Shown: positions 43,401 through 55,428 of the stretch, piece by piece | Numbering within the stretch: the stretch's first letter is position 1 | Layout of the letters: each line of letters begins with the position of its first letter | Source: Anopheles merus | Lineage: Eukaryota > Arthropoda > Insecta > Diptera > Culicidae | Direction of reading: 5' to 3' | Length of the DNA: 64,000 nt | Assembly: GCF_017562075.2 (NCBI RefSeq) | Contig: NC_054083.1 | Location: forward strand, 21,015,428 to 21,079,427 | Made by a program: the position numbers and the translations under genes | Notes under the pieces: generated by a model | What the model was told of the DNA's origin: nothing | The model's database searches: none | Seen by the model: only the letters and a program-made list of their open reading frames with translations

Positions 43401-46400
43401 GGTGCCGGAAGCGTTACCGTTGTGATTAAAAATTAGTAACTACTCTGCCCGCAGGGATCTGCGCTGCTTGCGGAACACGATACACGTCAACCTGTTCCTT
43501 ACCTACATCATGTCGTCGAGCCTGTGGATACTGATCCTTTCGCTGCAGGTACGTGTAATTATACGGAGTGCAGAAAATGATTCTCAAAAACATTTAAAGC
43601 AAAACAGAGGATGGATCTTTAGAGGAAAACAAAGCAACAAGCACTTCAATATATGCACACTTCCAAGTTTCCTTTTGTAGCGCTATATTTTCATCCTTTT
43701 TCTTTCGATTTAACTCGTTTCCCTTCGATTTCTGCTTGTTGGGGTTTATCGAACTGACGCTTGGTTTGTTTTTTTTTCTGATTTTATAGATTACCGTAAA
43801 GCTGGAAGTGGCGGGATGCATATTTCTCGTAACGCTTTTTCACTACTTCAGCACAACCAACTTTTTCTGGATGCTGGTGGAAGGTGAGTAAAGTATAGAA
43901 GCTTCAGACGGGCTTTCGATAGTTGCTCGCATCAATTTATTCCTGCCATAGTCGATTAAGGTACACCTCATTTCCTATTCCTTCACTTCGATCAAACACT
44001 TTGGGTAAACAACTTAATTTTTCTACTAGTTAACAGTAAGGAAGAGCGGTAGCGTAGTTAAAGGCACAGTTTTGGAATGATGCATTGAAAATGGAAATTT
44101 ATCATCGCTCTGCAGACTTGAACTAAGTACAGTGACATCGAGTTGGAGAGATCGTTCGCGAGGAAGCGTCAAACTGTATCGAGTACGGAGATAAATAGCA
44201 GCAACCATCTGCGTTCGACGCTATCCATTACCATGAGCCAAGAGCCTATCCCGTTTTTATGAAAAGGTTAAAGATGAGATCATGCGATACGACCACCACA
44301 GCCCCGAGTAGGAAAAACTTTACCCATCACAACCGATACCGCTACAACGATCCATAAAACAAGTATCAACAGCTGCTGCTGGTAACGGTGGCGCGGAAAA
44401 AGGAAACAAAAAAACGGCCACCATAAAATCTTTATCCCATCATGTAATCATGGTGCAAGTTCGAGTAACTTTTGCGCGAGAGTGAAGTAGTTATTGCTGT
44501 TCCTTTTCCACCCCATTCTTAACCCATTCCGTAGCGCGTATCTGGAATGGTTTTGAAAAATGAGTTTCCATCAGCCCGGGAATACGTTGGCTCGCGGGAA
44601 CTACTTTCCGTGGCTCCCCTTCCCCGTGACGTGTACACGTACCGGGTAGTTTGCCATCATAATTGACTTTAATTGCTTTTCGATGTTGCCCGGCTGGTGA
44701 AATCGGCGGCAGAGAAGAAAGATGGGTGAATTTATTGCACGGATAATTATAATCCGTTTAATTACCGAAAATGGTTACGCCGATGGTTAGCAGTGAGGGA
44801 ATTTTTTTTGTCTGTTTGCTATCATTTGCTTCGTTGAAATGATGGTAAACTGAAGAAATATTAATTGCATTTGTAATTTAAAATAGCACTCCATGTTGGA
44901 TGGACAACACTGGATTTTTTAGATAAATTTAATCAATTTAAACTACTTTCATACTTAATGAATCGCTGCTAAACGCATTGCAAACAGTGTAAAATTACTA
45001 CGTAACTAAAGGTTTTTCTTCCACTTTGCACTTACATTACCATAAATTAGCAACAAATCCCTGGAATTAAGTGTGAAAAATCGATTCAAACAACATCCAT
45101 ACTGTTCACGGCTTTAAAAGCTACTTCACCTGCTAAAGCATACAGTACGGATCGTGTGCATAAATCTTCCACTTTCTAGCTTCGAGTTTGCTACCGTTCT
45201 TGCACGACGTCAGCTCACCATGGAAGCTGACTGTTTGCCATTCTAAGCTCAACTCATCGCACAGTTGCACGGGAAGCTGCTGCACCTGGCTCCGTGGGTT
45301 GGCTTGCGAGATGCACTTAATTACACTCTCCCACCTCGGCTCACAGTGTCTTATGAATAGTTTAAACATCAATTACCGTATTACCTTCACCCCCTGGGAG
45401 TGCATTCCGGCAGGCTTGTCTTTTTGAAAGGGTGTGCTGAGGGTCGGCTAATCTACGTATCATATCATGGGGAAAGGGAGCGAGCGAGAGACAGACGAAA
45501 ATAACCGTGTAATTAGTTTAAAGCATCTGATTAATATATGCTCCATCAATTAGCTTGCGTTTGTGCACCCGGGAAAGGTAGGAGAGAATAGAGGAAGGCT
45601 GGATGAAATTATTCGTACCGGAGCTAGTTTGAGCACACACGAAGGTTGTTAGCTAAATCTTCTCTACGGTAACTAACCTTTCCATTTTCTTTGCTTTGGT
45701 TTTTTTCTTCAGGGCTCTACCTTTATATGCTGGTTGTGCAGACGTTTTCCGGTGACACGTTACGCTTTCGGAAGTACGCCATCATTGGGTGGGGTAAGTA
45801 TTGGGTTTTGGGGGATAATATGGCTGTCATTTTGTATGGTGCTACAGGATGAGGTGAACAGTATTTTATTTTTATCGCAGATATAGTTAAGCAAATTTAT
45901 AAACTCAACATATTGAAACAATTTATCTATTAAAAATTTATAATTTTTAATTCAACTCCTTTTTGGGAATATTACAAAGTACCATGCGTCTCCATGTAAA
46001 TAAGCGTCCTAGAAGTTCAAGCCGTTATATGATTATTGTGCTTTTTAATTTATGTATTGTTTTCTTCAAGAAAATTTCATTTACCTTTAATTCCTTCAAT
46101 AAAATAATTAAAAAAATTAAAAAATAAATTGTTATAATAATTTATTGTAATACTATTAAACATAAAAATTATTGCTTATCACAAAGTACCATGCGTCTCC
46201 ATACTGAATAAGGTCCTGCAAAGCAAGTAGTTGTTCATACAATATTATTATTAAACACTTTATATTGTGACTTGACCTTTGCAAAATAGCAAATGATGTG
46301 CAGAAATAATTGCTAAACATTCAACCTTACTTACCTTGCAATCGGATACCTTTATACCAGTTCGTAGTATGCTCCTTGCACTTGCCTTCATGTGGCTCTA

Positions 46401-49400
46401 GCGCTTCGAAAAGTATTTGCGTACAAAAGTGAACAAAAACAGTAGCCCTGATTGTTGCTAATTAAAAGCCTATCCCAAAGCAGAGATGGCTCCGGAGCAC
46501 CAAGCCGAAGACTTCAAACGGATGCCGTACCTGAACCCACGCAACCGGGCTGAAATCCTTTCGCTTGCAGACCAGTACACGGCAAATCGCTATGCTCACC
46601 CTTTTACGTACGAAATAATCCATTCAGGGAGGCAAACTGAAACGCCACTCGGGTTTCCATTCCGTTCGTTGTACTGTCTCGAGTGCAACAATTTCACTCG
46701 TGACCCACGGGGAGGTATGAAGCGGACCGGGGAAAGAAATGAGATAAATGAAAAGTTTCGTAACGTAATACACACACAGAACGTCTATTTCTACCAACCA
46801 TGCTGTAACGAATTCTACATACAACTGCTCTACCGCCCCTTGTACCTGGTATAAGTGAGCTGGGAATTTTAATTGCGGACACACGCATTGTTAAACCATT
46901 GCTTACCGGTTCCAGCTCGAGAGCTATGGGGTGGGTACACTGATTGGGATGAGTAAACAGATTGAATCAATTGGTAAAAGCGAGCCAGTGTCTGGTTTAG
47001 TCAACGTAAATCAGCTCAGTTTAAATTACACAAAATTTAATTGAAACTCAATAGTGCACAGGTCCCTTACAGGTCTAAGTTGTAAAGGAAGCTGGCAAAG
47101 TGTTGCTAAGAAATCGATTTAATGATTTTTAACTAAACGAACAGCCCTTCGATGTACCCTTTGATGCGGCTTTTAACCAAATAAGAAGAGACACAAGAAA
47201 CTCTTCATTACTAAAAAGAAAGAAAATGCAATACTGTTATTTAAGCTCAGTGAAACATATTTATTCAAGACAGATTTTCGTCAAACACAAAACATTCTGC
47301 CAGCTAATAGATCTGTTACTTTCCGTTTCCCTCTCACCAGGAGGCCCCCTGATCTTCGTTGGAGCTTGGGCCATCGCAAAGCCTTTCTTTGGCAGTGTCT
47401 CGAATTTGGAACATCCTAGTAAAGTAAGCAGCCGTCCGGATATTAGCATCAACTTCATTTCTGACCCTCCCATAATCATATCAATCGTATCTCGCATATC
47501 ACACTTCCTCCCTTTTTTGCTTTGTAATCCCATTTCCCGCTATGGCCCCACCCCTTTTGTCCGCGCACTCTATGCTCTATTAATAAAAGCACCTTTCGGC
47601 CCGAAATTCCAGCTCGAAATAGAATGCTCCTGGATGCGTGAATCTCACATCGATTGGATCATCCAGGGCCCGTCCTGTGCCGTGCTGGTTATCAATCTCA
47701 TCTTCCTGCTGCGCATCATGTGGGTAAGTGATGCGGAAAGGCATTTCCGGGCAGACGCCCGATGATGATTGATTCTAGTTTTCAATTGCCCGTTCCAAAG
47801 TTCAGCAACAACATCACATCAACAACAAAAAACGAATGAAATGTCTTTTTTGAGACGAATCTTTTAACGCTTTCGGTGTGTGTGCTTTTTTCTTTTTTCC
47901 ATGTTCCCCCATTCGGGGTAGGTGCTGATCACGAAGCTGCGCTCGGCAAACACGGTCGAAACGCGCCAGTACCGGAAAGCCTCGAAAGCGCTGCTCGTGC
48001 TGATACCGCTGCTGGGCATAACCTACCTCATCGTCATCTACGGCCCGGTCGAGGGTGTCGGCAGCCACATATTTGCCATCACGCGGGCCATTCTTCTTAG
48101 CACGCAGGTGAGAAATTGGGCAGCGATAATCCGAAAGCCGGTGCAAAGGGAGGAATGTTTGAAGGGTATTGGGCCAATTCGGTATCAGGTAAAGGGATCT
48201 ACTAGCACATTCACTCTGTGAACTGGCGCATTATGTGCACAATTCGAGGGGTAGAGAAACACGTTGCGGATACGGCTTGTTTGGGAAAGGTGAATTTGAT
48301 TTAATTTTGGAGACAAGGTGTCGAAAAGAATGTACTGAAGGGAATGAAGGGATCGCCGTTTTTTTTAGTTTTCGATTTTTCAGGCACATGTTTCACACTC
48401 AGATATTTCAACAAAAATTGAATTTGAGTGGGTTGAACGCAATCTATGATATGAAAAAAGGTGTATAAGGACAATAAGTTTCTTCGCTAGACGAATGCTA
48501 AAATGTTTTACTTTGGCATTGTGTTTGCTAATTGATGTTTTAGTTTTTGAAATTGCTATGCAGAAGAAATGCAGTACACTTCCTTTATAATTTGTATTGT
48601 TGAAAGTGGAAGTAGTCAGAGCAAAGCATAACGAGCGATAGTTATTTCGATTATCATTCTAATGGCACGGGTCTGACCGCAACAAGCCATCACGAAAGCG
48701 TGGCGAATGTGCCGTGCAGCAATGAAGCCAATCATGCAATCGTCTTGTCGTTAGAATAATGGTTCTCTCGACAAGACAAGTAATCGTGAGAAAAAAAAAT
48801 GGAATAAATTGTATTGATTTTTTACCTTTACAATTTCTAAAAGAGGTGTATTCACCAGCAACTGAGATTATTTAAAGTTGAATGCAATTTTGGTGTAGTG
48901 GTTTGAAGTAAAAAAAAATCAATGATACGATTGAATGATATTTTATTTTAACATTCTCTTCCTTCACTTACCAGGGGTTCGTCGTGTCCCTTCTCTACTG
49001 CTTCCTAAACTCCGAGGTGCGTCAAACACTGCGCCATCACTTCTATCGCTGGCGGGACGAACGGAACATCCTTTCCGGCAAGGTGAACAATCATCACCGC
49101 AGGTAAGGAACAGTCTAAAGTGATAAGCATTAATTTTCTCCCCATGCTCAATGTGTATGTATTTGGGTTTCGTTGTGTGTATGTTTGAACGGAATGCTAC
49201 ACCCTGTTCACAATTATGCATCCTTTTTGATATTCTTTTCTATGTGAGGATTTAATTATTATTATTTTATATTTTACGGGTTTGTACCATTTTGTATCAT
49301 TGAGTTTAGTTTTTATGTTTGTTTATACGTGTGTGCGTGTGTTTTTGTTTTCTATTTTCTTCATGATTTTCACTCTTCATAACAAATATTATTGTTACAC

Positions 49401-50112
49401 GGAATGCTTCCACGAACCGTAACAAAAAAAAACCCCATAAAACAAACAAACTCCACTGATGCCACTTGAACCCATTTCGCCTCCCTCCTTCGTTCGCCAA
49501 CCTCGGGCTAACAACATTTGGACTATCGAATGGACCCACCGGCAGACCAACATTCAGCAAGGACAACTCACCCCGCTCGCGGACCGAAAGCACACGGTTG
49601 GTATTGGTAAAAGAACGCGCGTCGAGCGTTCCAGCGCAGCACGTTTTTTATTGCCGTTTGCAAGTAGTTGTTGCTTTCATCCATGTTTGTTTGTTTGTTT
49701 TTGTTTTCTGGTGTGTGTGTCATTGTTTGGATTTGGTTTTTACACCTTTTTTGCACCTTGCTGTCATTCTTCACTCATCAGATGTCACTCAACATGGCAT
49801 ACAGGATCACTACAACGCTTTTTGCTTTTATTTTTAAATTATAGTATGGTTTACTAACAATAGAATAAAATTTTCTTGAAATAATGTTTGAACTACTTGC
49901 TTTTTATATTCATTTTTGTCATGCACCTTAACATATGCTTCATACACAACGCAATCCATATTATTTGTTTGGATTAATTTATTTTGCACAATTGTGCTGC
50001 ATTTCCACGTTTATACCGATTCAATCCTTACACAAATGCATCTGCTCTATTGCTCGGTCAAGTATCATCAGCAATCAGTGATTTAATTTAAAATGTGTTT
50101 GCATCGCTTTAT

Positions 50113-50178
<66 letters not shown>

Positions 50179-51949
50179 CTGTGTTTTTCATTCCTCATTC
50201 AATAACATCCATTTTAACGAAACGCTTCAACCAGGGGCGAATGTTTACCGAACCAACGGTGGTAGCCGTAGGTGAACACACACCTGTTTGAATGTGCGAT
50301 CGTGTTTTCGTTTCACTGGAAAACATCACTTTGCAACAACATCCTTTTCACTGCACGTGTTTTACCGTTTACTTCTGTTTCGATGGCCAATCATCGTTTT
50401 TGAGTTGAGGTTTTGGTTCTTTTTTTCCTCGGTTTATTTACTTATTTTTGCGTACTTTTATTCCACGAATTTCAGTTTAACGACGACCACTTCGGCACCC
50501 TTAATTTGATCCCCTCCTCGTGTTCAATTCCTGGTGGAGTATCTGTTTTCTGTTTTAATTAGTCCATTTCCCAGAACAAAGGTACGGTTTTCGTTTTCCT
50601 ATTTATTGAATTATATGTATTTATTTTAATTAAGTATGTATCGGTTTAGTTTTTGTTCTGTATTCATTCATCTAGGGTTACATTTTCATTTTATAAACAA
50701 TTATCATTCGCACAACATCAATTTCTAAGCCATACTCACACAAAACCTGTTTCTATAAACCATGATGCGGCCGATCTGATTTTTCACGACATAGCTATCA
50801 TTTTCACCATCGAAAACACACACGCTCGCCAATCATTAACACTTACAAAGCAATTATACCCTGCGCAAACGTTCGCTGCTGCTTCGGCTGCTGCCAAAGT
50901 GTTTGCTAGCGACCTGCACGCGTGCTGAATTTAATTTTGCTTTTCATTGTTGTCGTTAATGCTGTGCCGCCTTCCCACTCAATATCAATCGTCTGTGTGC
51001 CGTTTTGCAATACCGGGCCGTAAAATGAAACGCCACGCGCAAATCGCTTCCCCCGTACCAGAACTGTCGAGTACAGCATCGTCACCATGAAGCATTCGTG
51101 CGTGCTGAGAGATTAAACGTTGATTGCAAGTCGCGTCGTCTGGACACACATGAGATTCTCTTGTGTGTGTATGTGTGTGTAGGGCTATCAGTTAACTATG
51201 GAGAAATGGATGCATTTCAAGCTGCGAAGAGAAAGCAAAACAATTTATCAACGAAGTTAAACACGAGAAAGAGAAAAACCCGTCTCATTTTTTTTATTAG
51301 CTGCCACTGAAATTATAATGTATAATTAGTATATTTAGCAGGTTCAGAAACGCATGTCCAGTTAAAAGGAAAAATATACATTTTAAGCAGTGATTAAATC
51401 TTTATAAAATAGAGAGAAACATATAAACGAATCTTAAATATGAAATACGAAATAAAACGAAAAATTCAAGCGACCTTATTGTTGAAACCATTACCACCTT
51501 TTATATTTACATTGAACGAGCTATAAGCTAGAAGAAATCAGTAAATGGAAGTTTGACATCTTAATAATAGTTAAATACATCTAGTATGTGAAGGTTTTGC
51601 TTCTATTCTAACCATATTCCGCATGGCTTAGACGCTTCCACAATTCGCAGTCCCTTGCGTTTTCATTTTCTCTCATTTATCCAACCTCCGTCCCGTATCA
51701 CCACCTCCATCTCACAGCAAACTGGACACCTCTCGTTATATCATGATAATTAAAGCTGCATTAAATAATTACTACCAGCACACCAAAAAATCACTAATGA
51801 CCAATTTCTTCCTTTTCCCTTCTTTCTCTCTGTTCCATTCTTCCAAACTTTTTTTTCTTTTCACCCCCATCCAGGTTTTCCCAGTTTTCCCGACCAGAGT
51901 CGATGAATTTTCCACCCGTCCCATGAGCGTAAAGCCGTTACGGTATTGA
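37037..51949 (+). CDS. Dh44-R: DH44 (CRF-like diuretic hormone) receptor, class B GPCR
   Basis: A seven-helix receptor for the CRF-like diuretic hormone, expected to raise cAMP. Exons: 37037-37361, 43143-43341, 43455-43548, 43790-43883, 45713-45793, 47341-47423, 47613-47723, 47922-48107, 48975-49102, all with consistent phases. Then comes a tail exon from 49546 (alternative acceptor 49558) and a terminal exon from 51875. The ectodomain has six cysteines with SCWP and NGTW-type (DGTWDNY) motifs. TM1 starts at IELPTLIYFVGYS. LRCLRNTIHVNLF, NFFWMLVEGLYLYML, ECSWM, VLITKLRSANTVETRQYRKA and CFLNSEVR are class B hallmarks closest to DH44 receptors. Depending on the tail, it has 434 (readthrough stop at 49104-49106), 450 or about 478 residues. 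No hydrophobic signal peptide follows the ATG. The 3' UTR has AATAAA at 52772. Its C-terminus is uncertain. Confidence 0.92.
37362..43142 (+). other. Large first coding intron of the DH44 receptor gene
   Basis: A 5.8-kb intron with donor GTGAGT and acceptor CCAATTCCAG. It splits the ectodomain between its fourth and fifth cysteines. Apart from the (GA)n tract at 40350-40429 it shows AT-rich sequence and GC-richer patches (39.0-42.2 kb) without recognisable genes or elements. Confidence 0.6.
40350..40429. repeat. (GA)n microsatellite in the DH44 receptor intron
   Basis: About 80 bp of GA repeat, the first part interrupted by CA units. Confidence 0.95.
45975..46202 (+). repeat. Direct repeat pair inside a DH44 receptor intron
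   Basis: CAAAGTACCATGCGTCTCCA followed by T is present identically at 45975-45995 and 46182-46202, 207 bp apart. The similarity continues weakly (ATAAG.GTCCT) beyond it. The DNA between is strongly AT-rich. It could be the remnant of a duplicated or inserted segment. Confidence 0.7.
49546..49606 (+). other. Alternative C-terminal tail exon of the DH44 receptor
   Basis: Joined to the exon ending at 49102 (phase 2), it reads RPTFSKDNSPRSRTESTR, a serine/arginine-rich tail of the kind that GPCR kinases and arrestins act on. Two acceptors 12 nt apart (49544-49545 and 49556-49557) keep the same frame. Possible donors are 49597 (GTTGGT), 49601 (GTATTG) and 49607 (GTAAAA, best match), which lead to different frames of the last exon. 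From about 49340 to 49543 the sequence has no AG, as expected upstream of a used acceptor. Confidence 0.5.
50115..50174. repeat. (CT)n microsatellite
   Basis: About 60 bp of CT repeat in the last intron of the DH44 receptor gene, on the sense strand. It precedes an acceptor-like AACCAG at 50229-50234 and could act as an extended pyrimidine tract for an optional exon there. Confidence 0.95.
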
Positions 51950-52755
51950 TGAAATGTTTCCTGCACTGTTTGCACTAATCGAAAAACAGCAACAGAGCAT
52001 GCTGTGAGCGACCTGCTGAGATGGGATGAGGAATTGAATGAACGAAAACGATACGCGGTCACTACAGATAATAAAGAAAGAGAGAGAGATATAAAGAGAG
52101 AGAAATATATATAGAGAGAGAAAAGTAGAAGAGAAAGAGCTTGGCTAGAAAGAGAAGGGAAAGGTAAACTAATTAAATCAAGGGAAATAAATAATACCGA
52201 TGAACAGAAAAAAATACACACAGACTCAGTTTCGATGTAAACAATTTGCCATTTCTCTAGATGTAAACAAAGTGTGTATGTGAGTGTGGGTTTGTGAGAA
52301 TGAGCAAAGGGGGAGAAAGAGCTTGAGGAAAGGAGGTTGGGAGTAAACCACATCAACCTTCGTCTATCGAGGTGATAAAGTTTTTTTTTTTATTTTCACT
52401 AGCAAGCAGTTAGCGTTTATCGATGTTGAAAGGGGAAAAACAGCTTTGCTCGAATCCGAGAATCAGCCAGACGGACGTGAAATATGCATTTAAAACAGAG
52501 ATTAAACTATGTATGAAAGAGAGGCACGTACATATATTAAACTATTTAGTACGACTAGGTATAAAATTGCAAGAGCAGAGCAGAACAATGCCAACAACAA
52601 CTCTATGTGTCAAACAGCTCTGTGTGTATGTGTGTGTGTCAGGAAATGCACTGGTAACAAACAAACAAACAGGCGTTATATTGTAAGAGATGTCTCTATC
52701 TGAAACTGGTTATTCTCGAGGTCATGCCATGAACAGTTTTTGAATGTATTTTTGC

Positions 52756-52763
52756 TGTAAATA
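52756..52763 (+). promoter_or_regulatory. Pumilio-type element in the DH44 receptor 3' UTR
   Basis: TGTAAATA matches the Pumilio recognition consensus TGTANATA and lies 9 bp before the AATAAA hexamer. A single 8-mer match can arise by chance. Confidence 0.35.
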
Positions 52764-52771
52764 GAAAACCA

Positions 52772-52777
52772 AATAAA
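52772..52777 (+). terminator. Poly(A) signal of the DH44 receptor gene
   Basis: AATAAA about 820-850 bp downstream of the candidate stop codons. Sequence after 52800 changes to plain AT-rich intergenic DNA. Confidence 0.5.
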
Positions 52778-53126
52778 TGAAATCTCGATGTACCAAAATA
52801 AGGCTTTTTTTTAATCAACTTATATCACAGACGTGTATTAATGAATTGAATTGAATTGGTTGCAAAACGAAGTAAATAATTGTTAAGATAAATAAAAGGA
52901 TTGTTATTTTTTATCTTATCACCAAAAACTCATAAAATTATCACTTTGTTGGGTGAAGTTGGTATTCATTACGCTACGGTGAGTTTGTAGAAATTTGGTT
53001 TTGAACACATTCAATCAAATATTTAATTTGATATTAAGTCCTTAACGATTAACTACAATAAAAATTGTTTAATATTTGTGTTGTTATTTCATTTTGTTTT
53101 TTAAAATATGTGGTACAGTTTACGCT

Positions 53127-53190
53127 CGGTAATCTGCACTTGATTGAGTGTGACTTGATTGCACGTGTGCGGTAATCTGCACTTGATTGA
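53127..53190 (+). repeat. Two-copy tandem repeat, 43-bp period
   Basis: CGGTAATCTGCACTTGATTG plus A occurs at 53127-53147 and 53170-53190. The spacer also contains a partial echo (TGACTTGATTG). Confidence 0.8.
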
Positions 53191-53329
53191 ATGACGTTTT
53201 GATGTTTTTTTTTAATTTCTTATTTTTGTCTCAACCAATGAGGTAATTATAATATTATAATACATTTTTGTGTTTCACAAAGAAAGCTTATAATAAAAAT
53301 AAAAAAGAAAGGTATTTTTCTTATGTTCT

Positions 53330-53483
53330 TCAACTCGAACGACTCAATAACATGCCCGTCATGGGTTTAAGCCTTCAATGCTGCGTGGTAATGCATTATG
53401 TCTCGAAAGCCTGTATAGGCCGGCAGGTCTGCGTAGGATGTTACGCCAAAATAAAAGAAGAAGAAGAAGAAGAAGAAGAAGAA
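53330..53483 (+). mobile_element. Decayed, truncated SINE with GAA tail
   Basis: AATAACATGCCCGTCATGGG at 53346-53365 matches the box B neighbourhood of the complete SINE at 17929-18136 (in sense). The box B itself has changed to GGTTTAAGCC. The body is diverged and ends in AAAATAAAA plus GAA repeats at 53455-53483. Confidence 0.7.
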
Positions 53484-55375
53484 CTATTTTAGTCCGAATA
53501 TTGTTGTTTAGGAATGTCGAAAAATTATTTTCTTAAGATAAACTTTGATTGGTCGGATGAACTATTAGATTAAAAATATCTATAGATCATTTTCATTTAA
53601 CAAACAATACTTGTCTTATTCAGAAAGACCGGTTAAAAAACTCCGTATTGCCATAAACAATACTCTATTAACATAAAAAATTTTATTTTTCGAACTGAAA
53701 TCCACTTTTAATTAAAAAAAAAAGATATATGTTTGCAGTACCAATGTAGTAAAACCAATCGGTTACTGGAAGTTTGTCCAACGGTAACAATGTAACACAG
53801 TTTCTAAAGTCTCCCTCGACAAGACACGGACCAGATGGTTGCACATTTTGTGATCTTTTGCTTCGTGGTTTGCATCGTCAAATCCTTCTTTCACCCTTCA
53901 GTATCGGGGAATACATTGCCCCTGCTACCTACTCACCATTTGGAACGACTCCAAAAGTCAACCGTGAATCCCAACCGACCGAAGTACCAACCTGCGAAGT
54001 ATTCCTATTTCATTCTACCTCCGTGCGTATGTGTGTGTGTGTGTGTGTGTGTGCTTTCCGTGTGCCACGAAAGCTAACATTGCAGACAACACTGGAGATC
54101 CAATTTCCACATATTCGCTCCTGCGGGAACCCGGTAAATGCAGCTCGAGAAAGTCCACCGGCAAACATTGTTGCACATCCAGGACGGTTCCACGCTTGCA
54201 CGGCTCGCAGCGTCTGCTCGGTCGTAAGTCCCAATCTGCTCGGGCGGAAGCGGATGTAAATATTTATGAGAAGATTATAGCGGTGGAAACCGTCAGTCGA
54301 TGGGGCAGGTCGGTACCAAGTACTTCCCACTGCACCACTGTCCCAAAGTTGAGGGTGCCGGTCAAACGAGCAGCGACCGGAAGCACTGCTCAGTCCACTG
54401 CTTCACCACTGCAGGTGCCGTACCCCGGAACAGGGAGCTTTTCTTGCGGTTTGCTTTATGGCGATGCGCTTCCAGCTTCCTGTTCGGTTTCGGTTGATCG
54501 TCAATCGGGTGGTTTATGTTTGGCTGTACGATGAAGCGCGCTGCGATGCGCTTTGCTTTGTGGGTAGCGGGTAGCGGTAGGTGCATTTGATAAGCCAGAG
54601 AAGCTAGAGCAGCTGTGGCAAGTGAAACGGTTTAATTAAAATTTTGTGACCTCGTCACTCCAACACAGTAAGCTTTTCGGAAGAGAAGGATGCTCTCTAT
54701 TCTTTCTTGGGGTGGGGTTTCGATACGTAAAGAGGATTATTCAGGTTGAAACAGTGTGTCAAGATTGTGTTAAAATTCGGTGAGCCGTATTGCCGTACGG
54801 AGCAACAGATGACGCATTCAATTGAAAGCAAAGGATTTAGTTTACTGAATAAAATATTTAAAATGATTCATTTAAGAAAACGAAGGAAACAATTTTGTTT
54901 AAAAAATTTGTGTTTAAGGTAATTCAAGCTTGGTATGTCGTTTGAAACGTCTTAACGCTTTAATGCAGCATTTAAAATCATTTTAATTCCTTCTGTTAGC
55001 ATGTTGATTGAAACCAATAACAATCAAAGAAAAGGTCAACCATAGAATGATTGTTAAATGTTGCATGGACTACAGTAAATCACTCGACTGTTTTCCATAC
55101 AGTTCCTTTTTGGATTAAACAGATTCAACGATGGTGCGTTTAGTTGCTTGCCGTATTGTGTTTCTCTGATCTGTCGCTCTCCCTCTCTCGTTCTTGACGG
55201 TTCTCATGCACAACACGTGCAGCTGCTTGCAACATAAACAACCATGCACCTCCATCCAGACGCGAAATTTCGAAATTCGAACAGTGCAGTTACGACCAAA
55301 CGTAAACAAACATTTATTCCCGCCAAACAACACACTTCGAAAATGAGAGCAAGAGAGAGATCTGAAATGTTTATG
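53484..55375. other. Intergenic region with a GC-richer patch
   Basis: A GT run at 54029-54053 is followed by a GC-richer patch to about 54600. That patch is open over 160 codons on the plus strand and about 100 on the minus strand, neither with a recognised family. The remainder is AT-rich. Confidence 0.35.
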
Positions 55376-55380
55376 CTCTC

Positions 55381-55426
<46 letters not shown>
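55376..55426. repeat. (CT)n microsatellite
   Basis: About 50 bp of CT repeat. Confidence 0.95.

Positions 55427-55428
<2 letters not shown>

Larger units (their letters stand above)
51875..52800 (+). other. Terminal exon and 3' UTR of the DH44 receptor gene
   Basis: A long pyrimidine tract (TTTCTTTTCACCCCCATCCAG) ends at 51874. The exon is open for some distance in all three frames, with stops at 51924, 51947 and 51904. The 3' UTR contains GA-rich purine runs (52074-52130), a Pumilio-type TGTAAATA at 52756-52763 and AATAAA at 52772-52777. Confidence 0.6.

Noticed and set aside
47226..47765. Continuous 179-codon frame across two DH44 receptor exons
   Set aside because: It includes intron 47424-47612 read through by chance. 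The phase-consistent junction 47423/47613 gives the conserved TM4-ECL2-TM5 sequence.
50235..50271. Optional receptor exon after an acceptor-like AACCAG
   Set aside because: Its phase does not match the best-supported upstream exon end (it gives a stop after ten codons from phase 2). It remains possible only with a phase 0 donor at 49601 or 49607.
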